DNA of 64,000 nucleotides from Candidatus Margulisiibacteriota bacterium (GTDB taxonomy: Bacteria; Margulisbacteria; Riflemargulisbacteria; GWF2-39-127), in contig QKMY01000017.1 of assembly GCA_003242895.1 (NCBI GenBank), positions 1 through 64,000 on the forward strand. The letters are read 5' to 3'. The notes beneath the pieces are model-generated. The model saw nothing but the letters and a program-made list of their open reading frames with translations. It had not been told where the DNA came from and made no database searches. Position 1 is the first letter of the stretch. Every line of letters begins with the position of its first letter. Below are positions 54,026 to 62,859 of the stretch, piece by piece. Position numbers and translations under genes: made by a program.

Positions 54026-54829
54026 ATGAATTTTCAAGAAAAATTACGCGGCTCCGAGACCAAGAATAATAGCAAGCTCTGTGTCGGCCTTGATATTGAT
54101 CCTCAGAAAATACCTTTAATTCTTCGTAAAGAAAAATCTCCAATACTTTTTTTTAATAAAGCAATTATAGACGCAACGAAAGATCTTGTTTGCGCCTATA
54201 AGCCGAATATGGCTTTCTATGAATCACTCGGGGTTGAAGGGCTTGCTCTCCTGAAAGAGACATTGTCCTATATCCCTCAGAATATCCCGGTAATCCTCGA
54301 TGCAAAACGAGGTGATATCGGGAATACTGCAGCTATGTACGCAAAGGCGATATTTGAAGATCTCAAGGCGGATGCGACGACTCTCCATCCTTATATGGGA
54401 TATGACTCTGTGCAGCCATTTCTTGACTATAGCGACAAGATGTCGTTTGTTCTGTGTGTTACTTCGAATAAAGGATCTATCGACTTCCAGAAGCAAAAAG
54501 TCGGTGATCAGTACCTATATGAACTTGTGGCCACGAAGTGTAAGGAATGGAATAAATCTGGAAATGTTGGTCTTGTCATTGGTGCTACCAACCCAGAGGA
54601 ACTTAAAAAAGTCCGGGAATTATGTCCGGGAATGATATTTCTTGTGCCAGGTATCGGCGCGCAGGGCGGTAGCCTGGAAGACGCCGTCAGATATGGTCTT
54701 ATGTATAACAGTAATATTGTAATTAACTCGTCCCGTGAAATTCTTTATGCTTCCTCGGAGAGTGATTTCGCGCAGAAAGCCCGAAATAAAGCGCAAGACG
54801 TCCGTGACAGAATCAATAGCCTTATTTAA
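54026..54829 (+). CDS. pyrF: Orotidine-5'-phosphate decarboxylase, type 2
   Basis: PyrF converts OMP to UMP. The 267-residue length and the motifs LCVGLDIDPQKIP, AYKPNMAFYE and ILDAKRGDIGNTAAMYA (catalytic D-x-K-x-x-D, about 91-96) match the type 2 family, longer than the common 230-residue type 1. TLHPYMGYDSVQPFL and FLVPGIGAQGG complete the barrel. It starts right at the end of pyrE and overlaps by 4 bases the stop of a convergent HD-domain gene. Confidence 0.94.
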   Translation: MNFQEKLRGSETKNNSKLCVGLDIDPQKIPLILRKEKSPILFFNKAIIDATKDLVCAYKPNMAFYESLGVEGLALLKETLSYIPQNIPVILDAKRGDIGNTAAMYAKAIFEDLKADATTLHPYMGYDSVQPFLDYSDKMSFVLCVTSNKGSIDFQKQKVGDQYLYELVATKCKEWNKSGNVGLVIGATNPEELKKVRELCPGMIFLVPGIGAQGGSLEDAVRYGLMYNSNIVINSSREILYASSESDFAQKARNKAQDVRDRINSLI

Positions 54830-55353
54830 CTAGCGTTATCTGCCCTTCGCAGTATCGGCAGTTCCTTCGGCTCGCTGGGTGATGGCGGTTCATGGTGAAG
54901 ACTTATTAATGTGAGGACTTCTCTTTCAACGCCGATTTCTTTGAGCATTTTTGCGCCGATTTCCGGGTGGAACACGTAGGTGTAAAAATAACGATAGGCG
55001 AGACGAGCTTCTGGTTTGGAACCTTTTTCGGCTAAGTATCCAAGGAAACTTGGCATGAATTTTTTAGAAATAACCACAAGCGGACGCACCCATAATGGCA
55101 TAAAAACAGCAGCTTTACCGATATCGTGAAGCAGGGCTGTTTTTAGAATGCGTTTTTCGTTAACCCAATCGCTATGTTCGATTTCTTTCTCTGTTTTGTA
55201 TGCGGTATCGAGAGCGTGTCGTTGATCGGCTATCCGCTGCCTATAGAAAATAATCTGTTCTTGATGGCTGAGATGTTTTCTTATAAACATTTCATCATCT
55301 GCGGTTATCTTGGCTTTTGCTGCACTATAAAATTGTACGATTTCATGCTTCAA
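54826..55353 (-). CDS. HD-domain phosphohydrolase-like protein
   Basis: The 175-residue protein carries an HD metal-binding signature: TALLHDIGKAAVF (about 73-85) with the HD pair, an upstream His in QRHALDTAY (about 46), and later HPEIGAKML and SLHHEP, which fit HDIG-type hydrolases. The substrate is unknown; nucleotides or signalling nucleotides are typical. It sits downstream of trpA in the same direction, 47 bases away. Confidence 0.8.
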   Translation of the reverse strand: MKHEIVQFYSAAKAKITADDEMFIRKHLSHQEQIIFYRQRIADQRHALDTAYKTEKEIEHSDWVNEKRILKTALLHDIGKAAVFMPLWVRPLVVISKKFMPSFLGYLAEKGSKPEARLAYRYFYTYVFHPEIGAKMLKEIGVEREVLTLISLHHEPPSPSEPKELPILRRADNAS

Positions 55354-55400
55354 ATATGTGACTCCTTGTCAGCATAGATTTTTGTGCAGGGACTAATCTC

Positions 55401-56174
55401 CTATTTTAAAAGTGCTACTTTAACGCTTTTTGCAAATTCATACACGCTATCGATGCAGTCCTGCTTTTGAGCCTCAATTATTTTAACTATAGCACTGCCA
55501 ATTATGATCCCGTCAGCGAATTGCGCTACTCTTTTGGCCATTTCTGGAGTAGAAATCCCGAATCCGACAGCGATTGGAATTTCTTTTGTCCTTTTTATAT
55601 TTTTTATTATATCATTTACTGAAGTTTCGATCGTTTGCCGTTCTCCGGTTACTCCTGTTGAAGAGATAAGGTATATAAACCCGTTCGCCTTTTGAGTGAT
55701 TTTTTTGATTCTTTGGGGAGAGGTTGTCGGTGCAACAAAGCTGATAACTGGAATTGAAAACGCTTTGAGTTCTGAACATAGCGGAGCAGATTCTTCAAAT
55801 GGAAGGTCAGGTACAACCAGTCCACCGATGTCATGATCCTTAAGTGCCTGGATAAAAGCTGTTTGTCCGAATTGAATGACGGAGTTGTAACTCATCATAA
55901 ATAATAAGGGAACTGAAGATTGTTGGCGAACACGGCCTACCATCGTGAAAATCTTTTTGAGGGTAGTTCCGGCAACCAATGCCCTGTGCTGCGCTTTTTG
56001 TATAACAGGCCCATCAGCAATCGGGTCAGAAAAAGGAATCCCTAATTCTATAGCATCTGCTCCGGCTTTTTCCAGTGTATAGATAAGTTTTTCTGTGGTT
56101 TCAAGGTCTGGGTCTCCGGCAGTTATATATGGAATAAAGACTTTGTTGTTTTTGAATAGCTCCGATAATTTCAC
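55401..56174 (-). CDS. trpA: Tryptophan synthase alpha subunit
   Basis: TrpA cleaves indole-3-glycerol phosphate to indole, which passes to TrpB. The 257-residue protein shows FIPYITAGDPDLETT and DAIELGIPFSDPIADGPVIQ, with catalytic Glu and Asp (about 45 and 56), and VGFGISTPEMAK near the C-terminus. I chose the GTG at 56174 with GGGGGA six bases upstream; an ATG at 56201 is also in frame but its AAGGAG is too close. It follows trpB by 59 bases. Confidence 0.93.
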   Translation of the reverse strand: MKLSELFKNNKVFIPYITAGDPDLETTEKLIYTLEKAGADAIELGIPFSDPIADGPVIQKAQHRALVAGTTLKKIFTMVGRVRQQSSVPLLFMMSYNSVIQFGQTAFIQALKDHDIGGLVVPDLPFEESAPLCSELKAFSIPVISFVAPTTSPQRIKKITQKANGFIYLISSTGVTGERQTIETSVNDIIKNIKRTKEIPIAVGFGISTPEMAKRVAQFADGIIIGSAIVKIIEAQKQDCIDSVYEFAKSVKVALLK

Positions 56175-56233
56175 TTCAAATCCCCCCGATCCTTTTAACA
56201 TACTCCTTTGATAAGGAGATTATTTTGTCAGTA

Positions 56234-57424
56234 TCATTTATTAAATGTTATAAATTTCTGAGCAGTAGCTACGTCTTTGTCTCCTCTTCCCGAGAGGCAG
56301 ACAATTATTATTTTGTCTTTAGACATTTGAGGTGCTTTTTTGAGCATCTCTGCGAGAGCGTGGGAACTTTCGAATGCCGGGATTATTCCTTCGGTCTCTG
56401 ACACTATTTTGAATGCCTCAAGTGCTTCTGTATCGGTTGCACTGCTATATATCACGCGAGAAGTGTCATGTAAAAAACTGTGTTCAGGGCCTATTCCCGG
56501 ATAATCAAGCCCGGCAGATATTGAGTGGGTCTCTACTATTTGCCCATCATCATCTGTAAGTATATAGCTGTAGGATCCGTGAAGCACTCCGGGACGTCCT
56601 TTGTTAATTGTGGCTGCGTGTTTTTCTGTAGCCAACCCTTCTCCAGCAGCTTCGACTGCAATTAATTCAACGCTTTTTTCTTTCAGGAACGGTGCAAAAA
56701 AACCGATGGAATTGCTTCCTCCTCCAACGCAGGCGATGAGGCAATCCGGGAGTTGTTTTTCTATCTTTTTGATCTGTTTTTTTGTTTCTTTTCCAATGAT
56801 TGACTGGAACTCTTTTACCATTTGAGGGTAGGGATGCGGGCCGGCAACTGTGCCTATTAGATAAAAGGTAGTATCGACTGTCGCCATCCAATCTCGCATA
56901 GCCTCGTTCATCGCGTCTTTTAAGGTCTTGCTGCCTGAAGTAACCGAGACGACTTGTGCTCCAAGAAGTTTCATCCTGAAAACATTTAGTTCTTGCCGGG
57001 CTATGTCTTCTTCACCCATATAAATAACACACGGGATCCCAATAAGTGCAGCAACGGTTGCAGTCGCTACCCCGTGTTGTCCTGCACCGGTTTCGGCTAT
57101 AACCCTTTTTTTCCCGAGTGCCTTGGCAATAAGTATTTGTCCTATAGTGTTGTTTATTTTATGTGCGCCGGTATGATTAAGATCTTCTCTTTTAAGATAG
57201 ATTTTTGCGCCACCTAGTTTTTCGGTAAGGTTTTTTGCGAAGTATAAGGGATTTGGTCTGCCGATATAGTTTTTGAGATAATATGTAAATTGCTCTTTGA
57301 ATTCTTTTGTTCTAATGATTTTTTTATAATTGTGTTCTAGCTCTATGACTGCTTCCATGAGCGTTTCAGGCAGAAATTGTCCGCCATATTTGCCATAATA
57401 GCCTGCTTTGTTCTTTGTTTTCAA
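56234..57424 (-). CDS. trpB: Tryptophan synthase beta subunit
   Basis: TrpB condenses indole and serine using pyridoxal phosphate. The 396-residue protein has the PLP lysine in [10 protein letters not shown] (Lys about residue 88), the phosphate-binding [10 protein letters not shown] (about 234-243), and [20 protein letters not shown] of the TrpB1 type that pairs with TrpA. The start is TTG at 57424 with AAGGAG upstream. No other trp gene is in the window, and I saw no T-box or leader peptide upstream. Confidence 0.96.
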   Translation of the reverse strand: MKTKNKAGYYGKYGGQFLPETLMEAVIELEHNYKKIIRTKEFKEQFTYYLKNYIGRPNPLYFAKNLTEKLGGAKIYLKREDLNHTGAHKINNTIGQILIAKALGKKRVIAETGAGQHGVATATVAALIGIPCVIYMGEEDIARQELNVFRMKLLGAQVVSVTSGSKTLKDAMNEAMRDWMATVDTTFYLIGTVAGPHPYPQMVKEFQSIIGKETKKQIKKIEKQLPDCLIACVGGGSNSIGFFAPFLKEKSVELIAVEAAGEGLATEKHAATINKGRPGVLHGSYSYILTDDDGQIVETHSISAGLDYPGIGPEHSFLHDTSRVIYSSATDTEALEAFKIVSETEGIIPAFESSHALAEMLKKAPQMSKDKIIIVCLSGRGDKDVATAQKFITFNK

Positions 57425-57668
57425 TGTACACTCCTTAGTGGTGTTATGTTCAATTCAGCTGCAATCCGGTTTTCTTTCAGTTGACAATAAACTATAGATA
57501 TTCTGTTGGCGGGTGGTCAATGATAGTTAGGTAATAGATCTTATCAACTGGCTGACGATTCATTATATAATGAGCATAAAATATGTGCAAGAGTTCTAAA
57601 AAAAAATAGATAGCTATAGCCTTATCTCTGATCATTAATTAATAGAATAATAGTGAAATGGTGATATA

Positions 57669-57812
57669 ATGAATATACGAGAGATTTATTCAATAATATT
57701 CGTTTTGTGCAAGTTGATAATGATTACTATAGCGTTAATTGTGTGGCGAATATATATACAGATTGCTTGTTTAGGCGGCGGCAAATTATACCGGCAGGCA
57801 GAATCCAGTTAA
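57669..57812 (+). CDS. Possible small membrane protein, 47 residues
   Basis: An ATG at 57669 opens a frame to TAA at 57812. The product has one strong hydrophobic segment (SIIFVLCKLIMITIALIVW, about 8-26), then a short polar tail (GGGKLYRQAESS). A weak GGTGAT lies upstream. It lies in the 423-base gap between trpB and the glycosidase gene, 35 bases before the latter, in the same direction. It could equally be a chance frame in an AT-rich leader. Confidence 0.42.
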   Translation: MNIREIYSIIFVLCKLIMITIALIVWRIYIQIACLGGGKLYRQAESS

Positions 57813-57847
57813 CAATAATCAAAAAATAAAGGCGAGAGGAGAATGTC

Positions 57848-60193
57848 TTGTTTAAAAACTATTTTATTTTTAGAGTAATGAAAACTTTAGGTATTCCTGA
57901 CGAGGGAATAAAATATGTTGAGGCTTTGTATAAAGCCAGTCATGATATGGCCCATGGAATCCCGAAAGAACTTGTTGATTTAAATGTTATGAATTTCATT
58001 CGAGGGGTATTTACCCGAGTTATTATTTCTTCGAATCTCGACTGGGTACTTCCTTACTGGATGTATAAACAGTATGATGCCAGTTCGATAAGCTTTGTCG
58101 CACGAGGATTCCAGGCATCGTCAATTAATGTTGCTCATCGTAATTGGACGGCGATCGGCAGTCTTGAGAGCGAATATGAGGCTACCGTTGATGAGAAAGG
58201 CCTTATTGGACCTTACTATAATAGTTGGACTCTCGATTTCTGGTTGGGCATGAGTAAGAAACTCTATGCTCCGTCTAAAATAGACTCGGTTGTTCAACGC
58301 CTGGCGGATAACCTGCCGATTGTTGTTACTGAGTTCACTGCTGAAGACATTCGGGTAGAAGCTCATGCTTTTGGCGATAAGATCGACGGCAAAGATGTAG
58401 TTTTTGAAAAAGTAATCGTTAAGAATCTTGGATCAATCAAAAAGAAATTTTCTTTATATTATTCCGTTCGTCCTTATAATGTTGAAGGAATGAAGCTTAT
58501 AAATGCTATTGAATATAATAGTAATGAGAATACTATTTCTGTTGATGAAGATCTTGCCGTAAAATTCATATCGAAACCGGACTTGGTTTATTGTTCAAAT
58601 TTTGAAAAAGGAGATGTCTCTCTTTTCTTAGACACTGATTATGCCATTGCTAACGAGAGTAAATGTGAGGTCGGGTTGTGTACTGCGGCGGTCGAGTATA
58701 TTATTGAGCTTGAGCCTGGGGAACAAAAAGAATATGAGGCCCGTTTGCCGATAGTGAAGACATCGAAATATTCGAGTATATTTGATAGTGATGTGGCTTA
58801 TATCGGTACTCTGGAAAAATTGATTGAGCGATGGAATGAAAAACTGGCTGAAACGATGCAGATTTCTATTCCTGATAAAAGGGTTAAGGATGCCTTTGAT
58901 GCGAATAAAGCATACATGCTACTTTTTTATGATGGAAAATCTATTAATCCTGGACCGTCAAGCTATCACTCTTTTTGGTTAAGGGATGCGGCTTATCTGG
59001 TAAACGGTTTAGATAAAATCGGGTTTACCCAGGAAGCGAAGAATGTCCTTGCCACCTATCCTGACCGACTGAGGAAGGATGGTTTCTTTTTTTCTCAGGA
59101 AGGCGAGTGGGATTCGAACGGTGAAGCTATTTGGGTACTTATTGAACACTATCGTATGACAAAGGATGTAGAATTTTTGAAATACTTATATCCGTCAATA
59201 AAAAAAGGTGCTGACTGGATTATAAATAAAGTCAAGGAAACTGAGCGACCTTCGATTCCAGAGAGTTTACGGGGGCTTCTTCCTCCTGGTCTTTCTGCTG
59301 AACACTTTGGTGCCCATGACTATTATTATTGGGATGATTTCTGGGCCTTAGCGGGACTTCGGGATGCTGCGTTTGCGGCAAAAGAGTTAGGTGATCACGA
59401 TAGCCATAGTAAATTTTCTCAGGCCTTCGATAGATTAATGAATATTGTTAATGTCTCTCTTAAAGAAGTTGCGGCGAGGTTAGGTCAGCCGTTAATGCCG
59501 ATATCTCCGAATCGTAGAATGGATTCTGCAGCTGTTGGTTGTCTTTCTGCTGTATATCCCTTAAGGGTGATGAGCCAGTATGATGAGCGAGTCACAAATA
59601 CGCTGAAGTACATGGAAGCAACTACCTTTCAGGGGAACGGTTTTTTCCATGACGTAAACCATTCCGGGTATGGAACCTATCTCACGACGCATTTTATTGA
59701 AGCACACATTTACTTGCGTTCACAGCGGGCAATCGAAATTCTTGATTGGCTCGTTGATGTTGCGACTGATACCTATACGTGGCCTGAATCAATTAATCCA
59801 ACTACCATGGGAGGGTGTATCGGTGACGGTCATCATGGATGGGCTGCTGCTGATTATCTTGTTACCATTAGAAATATCTTTTTCTTTGAAGAGGATAACC
59901 GCTTAGTTCTTATGCCAGTAGTTCCGAGACGTTGGTTTAAGCCGAACAATCCGATTTCTGTTTCAAATGCTCCAAGTTATTTCGGGAGAATTAATTATAC
60001 TGCTTTTGTGGACAAAAATAAGCTGAAAATAGTGATCGAAAACCAGTATACAGTTGTTCCTGAGGATATTGAGATTAATTTGCCGTTCAAAATTAAAAAT
60101 GTCCAGGTAGATAGAATAGACGCTGCTTTTGAGAATAGCAGAATCATTATAGATCCGAATGCACGAGAAATAATTGTTGATATAGAGGAATAA
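57848..60193 (+). CDS. Six-hairpin glycosidase (GH15/glycogen-debranching-like)
   Basis: The 781-residue protein has an N-terminal beta-rich domain (about 60-330) and a C-terminal alpha/alpha-six-hairpin domain (about 350-690). The latter contains HSFWLRDAAYLVNGLDKIGF and later GDGHHGWAAADYLVTIRN, like amylo-alpha-1,6-glucosidase and GH15-type enzymes; a beta-sheet tail follows. Candidate catalytic acids are in SFWLRDAAY and TWPESINP, but the exact family is unsure. With glgC and otsB in the window, glycogen or trehalose metabolism is a reasonable setting. It starts with TTG at 57848 after AGGAG. No signal peptide is seen. Confidence 0.75.
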   Translation: MFKNYFIFRVMKTLGIPDEGIKYVEALYKASHDMAHGIPKELVDLNVMNFIRGVFTRVIISSNLDWVLPYWMYKQYDASSISFVARGFQASSINVAHRNWTAIGSLESEYEATVDEKGLIGPYYNSWTLDFWLGMSKKLYAPSKIDSVVQRLADNLPIVVTEFTAEDIRVEAHAFGDKIDGKDVVFEKVIVKNLGSIKKKFSLYYSVRPYNVEGMKLINAIEYNSNENTISVDEDLAVKFISKPDLVYCSNFEKGDVSLFLDTDYAIANESKCEVGLCTAAVEYIIELEPGEQKEYEARLPIVKTSKYSSIFDSDVAYIGTLEKLIERWNEKLAETMQISIPDKRVKDAFDANKAYMLLFYDGKSINPGPSSYHSFWLRDAAYLVNGLDKIGFTQEAKNVLATYPDRLRKDGFFFSQEGEWDSNGEAIWVLIEHYRMTKDVEFLKYLYPSIKKGADWIINKVKETERPSIPESLRGLLPPGLSAEHFGAHDYYYWDDFWALAGLRDAAFAAKELGDHDSHSKFSQAFDRLMNIVNVSLKEVAARLGQPLMPISPNRRMDSAAVGCLSAVYPLRVMSQYDERVTNTLKYMEATTFQGNGFFHDVNHSGYGTYLTTHFIEAHIYLRSQRAIEILDWLVDVATDTYTWPESINPTTMGGCIGDGHHGWAAADYLVTIRNIFFFEEDNRLVLMPVVPRRWFKPNNPISVSNAPSYFGRINYTAFVDKNKLKIVIENQYTVVPEDIEINLPFKIKNVQVDRIDAAFENSRIIIDPNAREIIVDIEE

Positions 60194-60198
60194 GTTTT

Positions 60199-61473
60199 TT
60201 ATTCCTCTTCTATCTTCTCGTCAAAAGGATTTTCGTCGTCATCATCTAAATGGTCGTTTTCAAGGATATTTTCTACTAATTTGATAGCAGCTGTTTTTTC
60301 AACGGTTAATGCTTCTTCGTTTTCTTCTTCTTCAATTGAACTATCAATAGCATCCATGTCAGCAATACCTTTGTTGTTTTCTTTTTCCTGGAGTGACAAG
60401 TTAAGCTTATATCGATATTTGTCGAGTAATTGAGCCAGCTTCTTTGAATACTTCTGGTTAATAATAAAATCGTAATAAATTGGAAGACGTCGATCGAGTT
60501 TGTATCCGTTAGTCTCGAGGAGAACTGCGAGTTCTTCTATTTTGGGATACTTGTTTCCAGGGAAAAGCAAGCTGCTTTCTCCTGGTTGTATTTCTCCCAG
60601 GTCGTCTACTCCGGCATCAATAAATTTAATGATATTCTGGTTAAGTATAATTGGAACCCTTATTTTGATCTCTTTTGGGAGGATCTCTCTCGCTAGTTTT
60701 ACTGTAGATAACATTAATTCTTCTGTTGTTGGCTGTAGCTGATTTACAAACCGTCGTCTTGGAATGTAGTTATGAAGAACGACATCTTGTATATGTCCAT
60801 ATTGTTCGTTGATTTTTTTGATAATGGTAAGGGTTTCTATTCTGTTATCTTCGGTTTCGCCCATGCCGACTCTTAGTCCTGTGGTTACCGGTATTTCCAG
60901 CTTTCCGCAGCTTTCAATGAACTTGACACGTATGTCCGGATCTTTTCCCGGAGAATTCTGGTGAATACTTTCAAGCAGGTTGCGATTGGTTGTTTCCAGG
61001 TTCATTTCCATTGAAACGCTTATTTCTCTGAGATAGCGTAATTCTTTTGGAGTTAAATATCCGATGTTAAGGTGCGGCAGCAGACCTTCAAGAAAGGCAA
61101 GCTCGCAGATAGTGTAAACATATTCCGAATATGATTCGAATCCCCAGGTATCAAGCTTTGTTCGTATGAGATTAATAGTGTCGGGTCTTTCTCCTGCAAC
61201 AATATTAACTTCCCTGGCTTTACGCAATCGAGCTTTTTTGAAGCATTTGATTGTATGATAGGGCACCATTAACGGTCCGCCGATATCTGGAAAATCGCAA
61301 TATTCGCATTGGTTATGACAGTGTTTTGTGAGCGCTATTGTAATGCTGTTTGAATAAGTAATCACTCGCTTGTCTTCATCGAGTATCGGTGAGAAGTTTT
61401 CTGGAGAGTCAATATCCTTGTCTTCCGGATTTTTGGCTTTGTTGAAATTAATATTTCCAAAGTTCGTTGTCAT
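60199..61473 (-). CDS. cofG: CofG-like radical SAM enzyme with acidic C-terminal tail
   Basis: The 424-residue protein has the radical SAM cysteines CHNQCEYC (CX3CX2C, about 52-59) and the CofG pattern thereafter: EVNIVAGERPDTI, LLPHLNIGYLTPKELRYL, SMEMNLETTNRNLL, PGKDPDIR, TTGLRVGMGETEDNRIETL and YGHIQDVVLHNYIPR. CofG, with CofH, makes the 7,8-didemethyl-8-hydroxy-5-deazariboflavin core of F420 and of photolyase cofactors. No cofH is adjacent. Residues about 365-424 form an acidic tail not usual for the family. The ATG at 61473 is chosen, with GGAG seven bases upstream. Its stop lies 6 bases from that of the convergent glycosidase gene. Confidence 0.78.
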   Translation of the reverse strand: MTTNFGNINFNKAKNPEDKDIDSPENFSPILDEDKRVITYSNSITIALTKHCHNQCEYCDFPDIGGPLMVPYHTIKCFKKARLRKAREVNIVAGERPDTINLIRTKLDTWGFESYSEYVYTICELAFLEGLLPHLNIGYLTPKELRYLREISVSMEMNLETTNRNLLESIHQNSPGKDPDIRVKFIESCGKLEIPVTTGLRVGMGETEDNRIETLTIIKKINEQYGHIQDVVLHNYIPRRRFVNQLQPTTEELMLSTVKLAREILPKEIKIRVPIILNQNIIKFIDAGVDDLGEIQPGESSLLFPGNKYPKIEELAVLLETNGYKLDRRLPIYYDFIINQKYSKKLAQLLDKYRYKLNLSLQEKENNKGIADMDAIDSSIEEEENEEALTVEKTAAIKLVENILENDHLDDDDENPFDEKIEEE

Positions 61474-61589
61474 TAACACACTCCTGTTAATAAAAAAATG
61501 TCTTTTTTTAAAAGGCCTAATTAATCTAACATATTTAGGAAGACAAAATCAAGTGCTATCTTTTGAAGAGAGTTTCGATTATCAATATA

Positions 61590-62153
61590 TTATTTATTTT
61601 TAAACAAAATCTTTAAAAAGAAAAATACCAATCCGGCAAGACCTCCAAAGATGGCAGCAGTTTTTGTTGTTAAGATAGTTTTTATATTTCCGTTGATCTT
61701 TTTGCCGATAAATATTACGCTCTTTATCTCTTCTGCGGTTGTATCTCTGGAATAATTAACGAAAGAGTTCATTTTGGTAGCATGAGTTGCGTTGCTTACT
61801 GAAACCACATTTAAAGTATTATCGAGAATAGTTTCATTCGAGTCGTTGATACATACTACGGTATCGGAATATTTGGCTTTTTCAGATGATACTTTATATG
61901 CAGCCATTTGGGTTGCATCAAAGTTTTGAGTGATAACGTTTTTTATAAGTGATTTCTCTACTTTTGCGGAGTTTTTGGCTGAAATGTTCTTGGCAGAAGA
62001 ATTCGCCATTTTTACGATCTCAGCATTAACATCTCCAACGGTTTCTTCATTAATAATAACGCCTTTTGATTTCTGGTATACGTTGATGTTCTCATGAGAG
62101 AGGTCTTCATCGTTTTGTTGGTTATCTTTATCTTCAAATTGGTTTGCCGGCAT
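61590..62153 (-). CDS. Tail-anchored protein with beta-helix-like repeats
   Basis: The 187-residue protein has a polar N-terminus (about 1-30) and a middle region of short alternating segments (VGDVNAEIVKMANSSAKNI-SAKNSAKVEKSLIKNV..., about 38-125). These alternate charged and hydrophobic residues in a manner consistent with a small beta-helix. A conserved-looking SVIFIGKKINGNIKTIL is followed by one C-terminal membrane helix (about 163-183) and Lys at the end, with no signal peptide. The organisation resembles tail-anchored repeat proteins with a membrane-proximal NGNIKTIL-type segment, but I do not recognise a family with certainty. Confidence 0.6.
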   Translation of the reverse strand: MPANQFEDKDNQQNDEDLSHENINVYQKSKGVIINEETVGDVNAEIVKMANSSAKNISAKNSAKVEKSLIKNVITQNFDATQMAAYKVSSEKAKYSDTVVCINDSNETILDNTLNVVSVSNATHATKMNSFVNYSRDTTAEEIKSVIFIGKKINGNIKTILTTKTAAIFGGLAGLVFFFLKILFKNK

Positions 62154-62229
62154 TATTATTCGCTCCTTTGTGAGTAGAATTATAAATTTTAAAAATTATA
62201 TTACCTAAATTAGTGGTTTTTGTCAAATT

Positions 62230-62610
62230 TTAGTCTATCCCTTGTAGGATTAAGTTGATCTTTTTATCAAAGAAAATTTTATCCAGCGGTTTTACGAAAT
62301 AATATGTTATGCCATAAGCATAAACTTTTTTTATGATTTCTTTATCTCGAATTCGGGATATTATAACAATTGGGGTTTTGCTGAGTTGTTGTATTTCCCT
62401 TATAGCTTCTAAGATCTCAAACCCAGAGATCTGGTTGTAAAAATCAATTTCCATGAAGATTATGTCGGGCAGAAAATCCAGAATTGCGCAGAGCGCATTC
62501 TTAGGATCTATACAAATATTGACCTCGACGCCGTAGTAGCGATTAAGGATATACCCGTAGTTTTTGCCTTCGTTAAATGTATTTTCAATTATTATAGCTT
62601 TTTTTTTCAT
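62230..62610 (-). CDS. Receiver-like protein with Glu at the phosphoacceptor site
   Basis: The 126-residue protein has the receiver fold (KAIIIENTFNEG; FLPDIIFMEIDFYNQISGFE; PIVIISRIRD; YYFVKPLDK). Glu replaces the usual phosphoacceptor Asp in IIFMEIDF (about residue 55), and the N-terminal acidic pair is Glu-Asn. The Lys of VKPLDK is kept. It is therefore probably not phosphorylated and may act as a constitutive pseudo-receiver, which is inference. It lies 76 bases upstream of the tail-anchored repeat protein in the same direction. Confidence 0.82.
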   Translation of the reverse strand: MKKKAIIIENTFNEGKNYGYILNRYYGVEVNICIDPKNALCAILDFLPDIIFMEIDFYNQISGFEILEAIREIQQLSKTPIVIISRIRDKEIIKKVYAYGITYYFVKPLDKIFFDKKINLILQGID

Positions 62611-62859
62611 TTTTAAGCCTTTAGGAAAATACTATATATATATGAGTAAATATATTTCATTATAACAAATTGCTTTGATTAATAGCAAAATTTATGTTTT
62701 TCTACTAATTTTTGACAAGCGTAAAGTAAGTGGTAAAATAAATACGTTTAGACGTGTGCATTGTATCTCACAGGCTGGATGAGTTATTGCTTGCCTGAGA
62801 TTACAGATATTTAAAGCATATTTGAAATAGAATCAAAAAATAGAGAAGAGAATTATTGT

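Noticed and set aside
57425-57600. T-box riboswitch or trp leader peptide upstream of trpB
   Set aside because: No T-box antiterminator sequence and no Trp-codon-rich short frame was visible on the minus strand.
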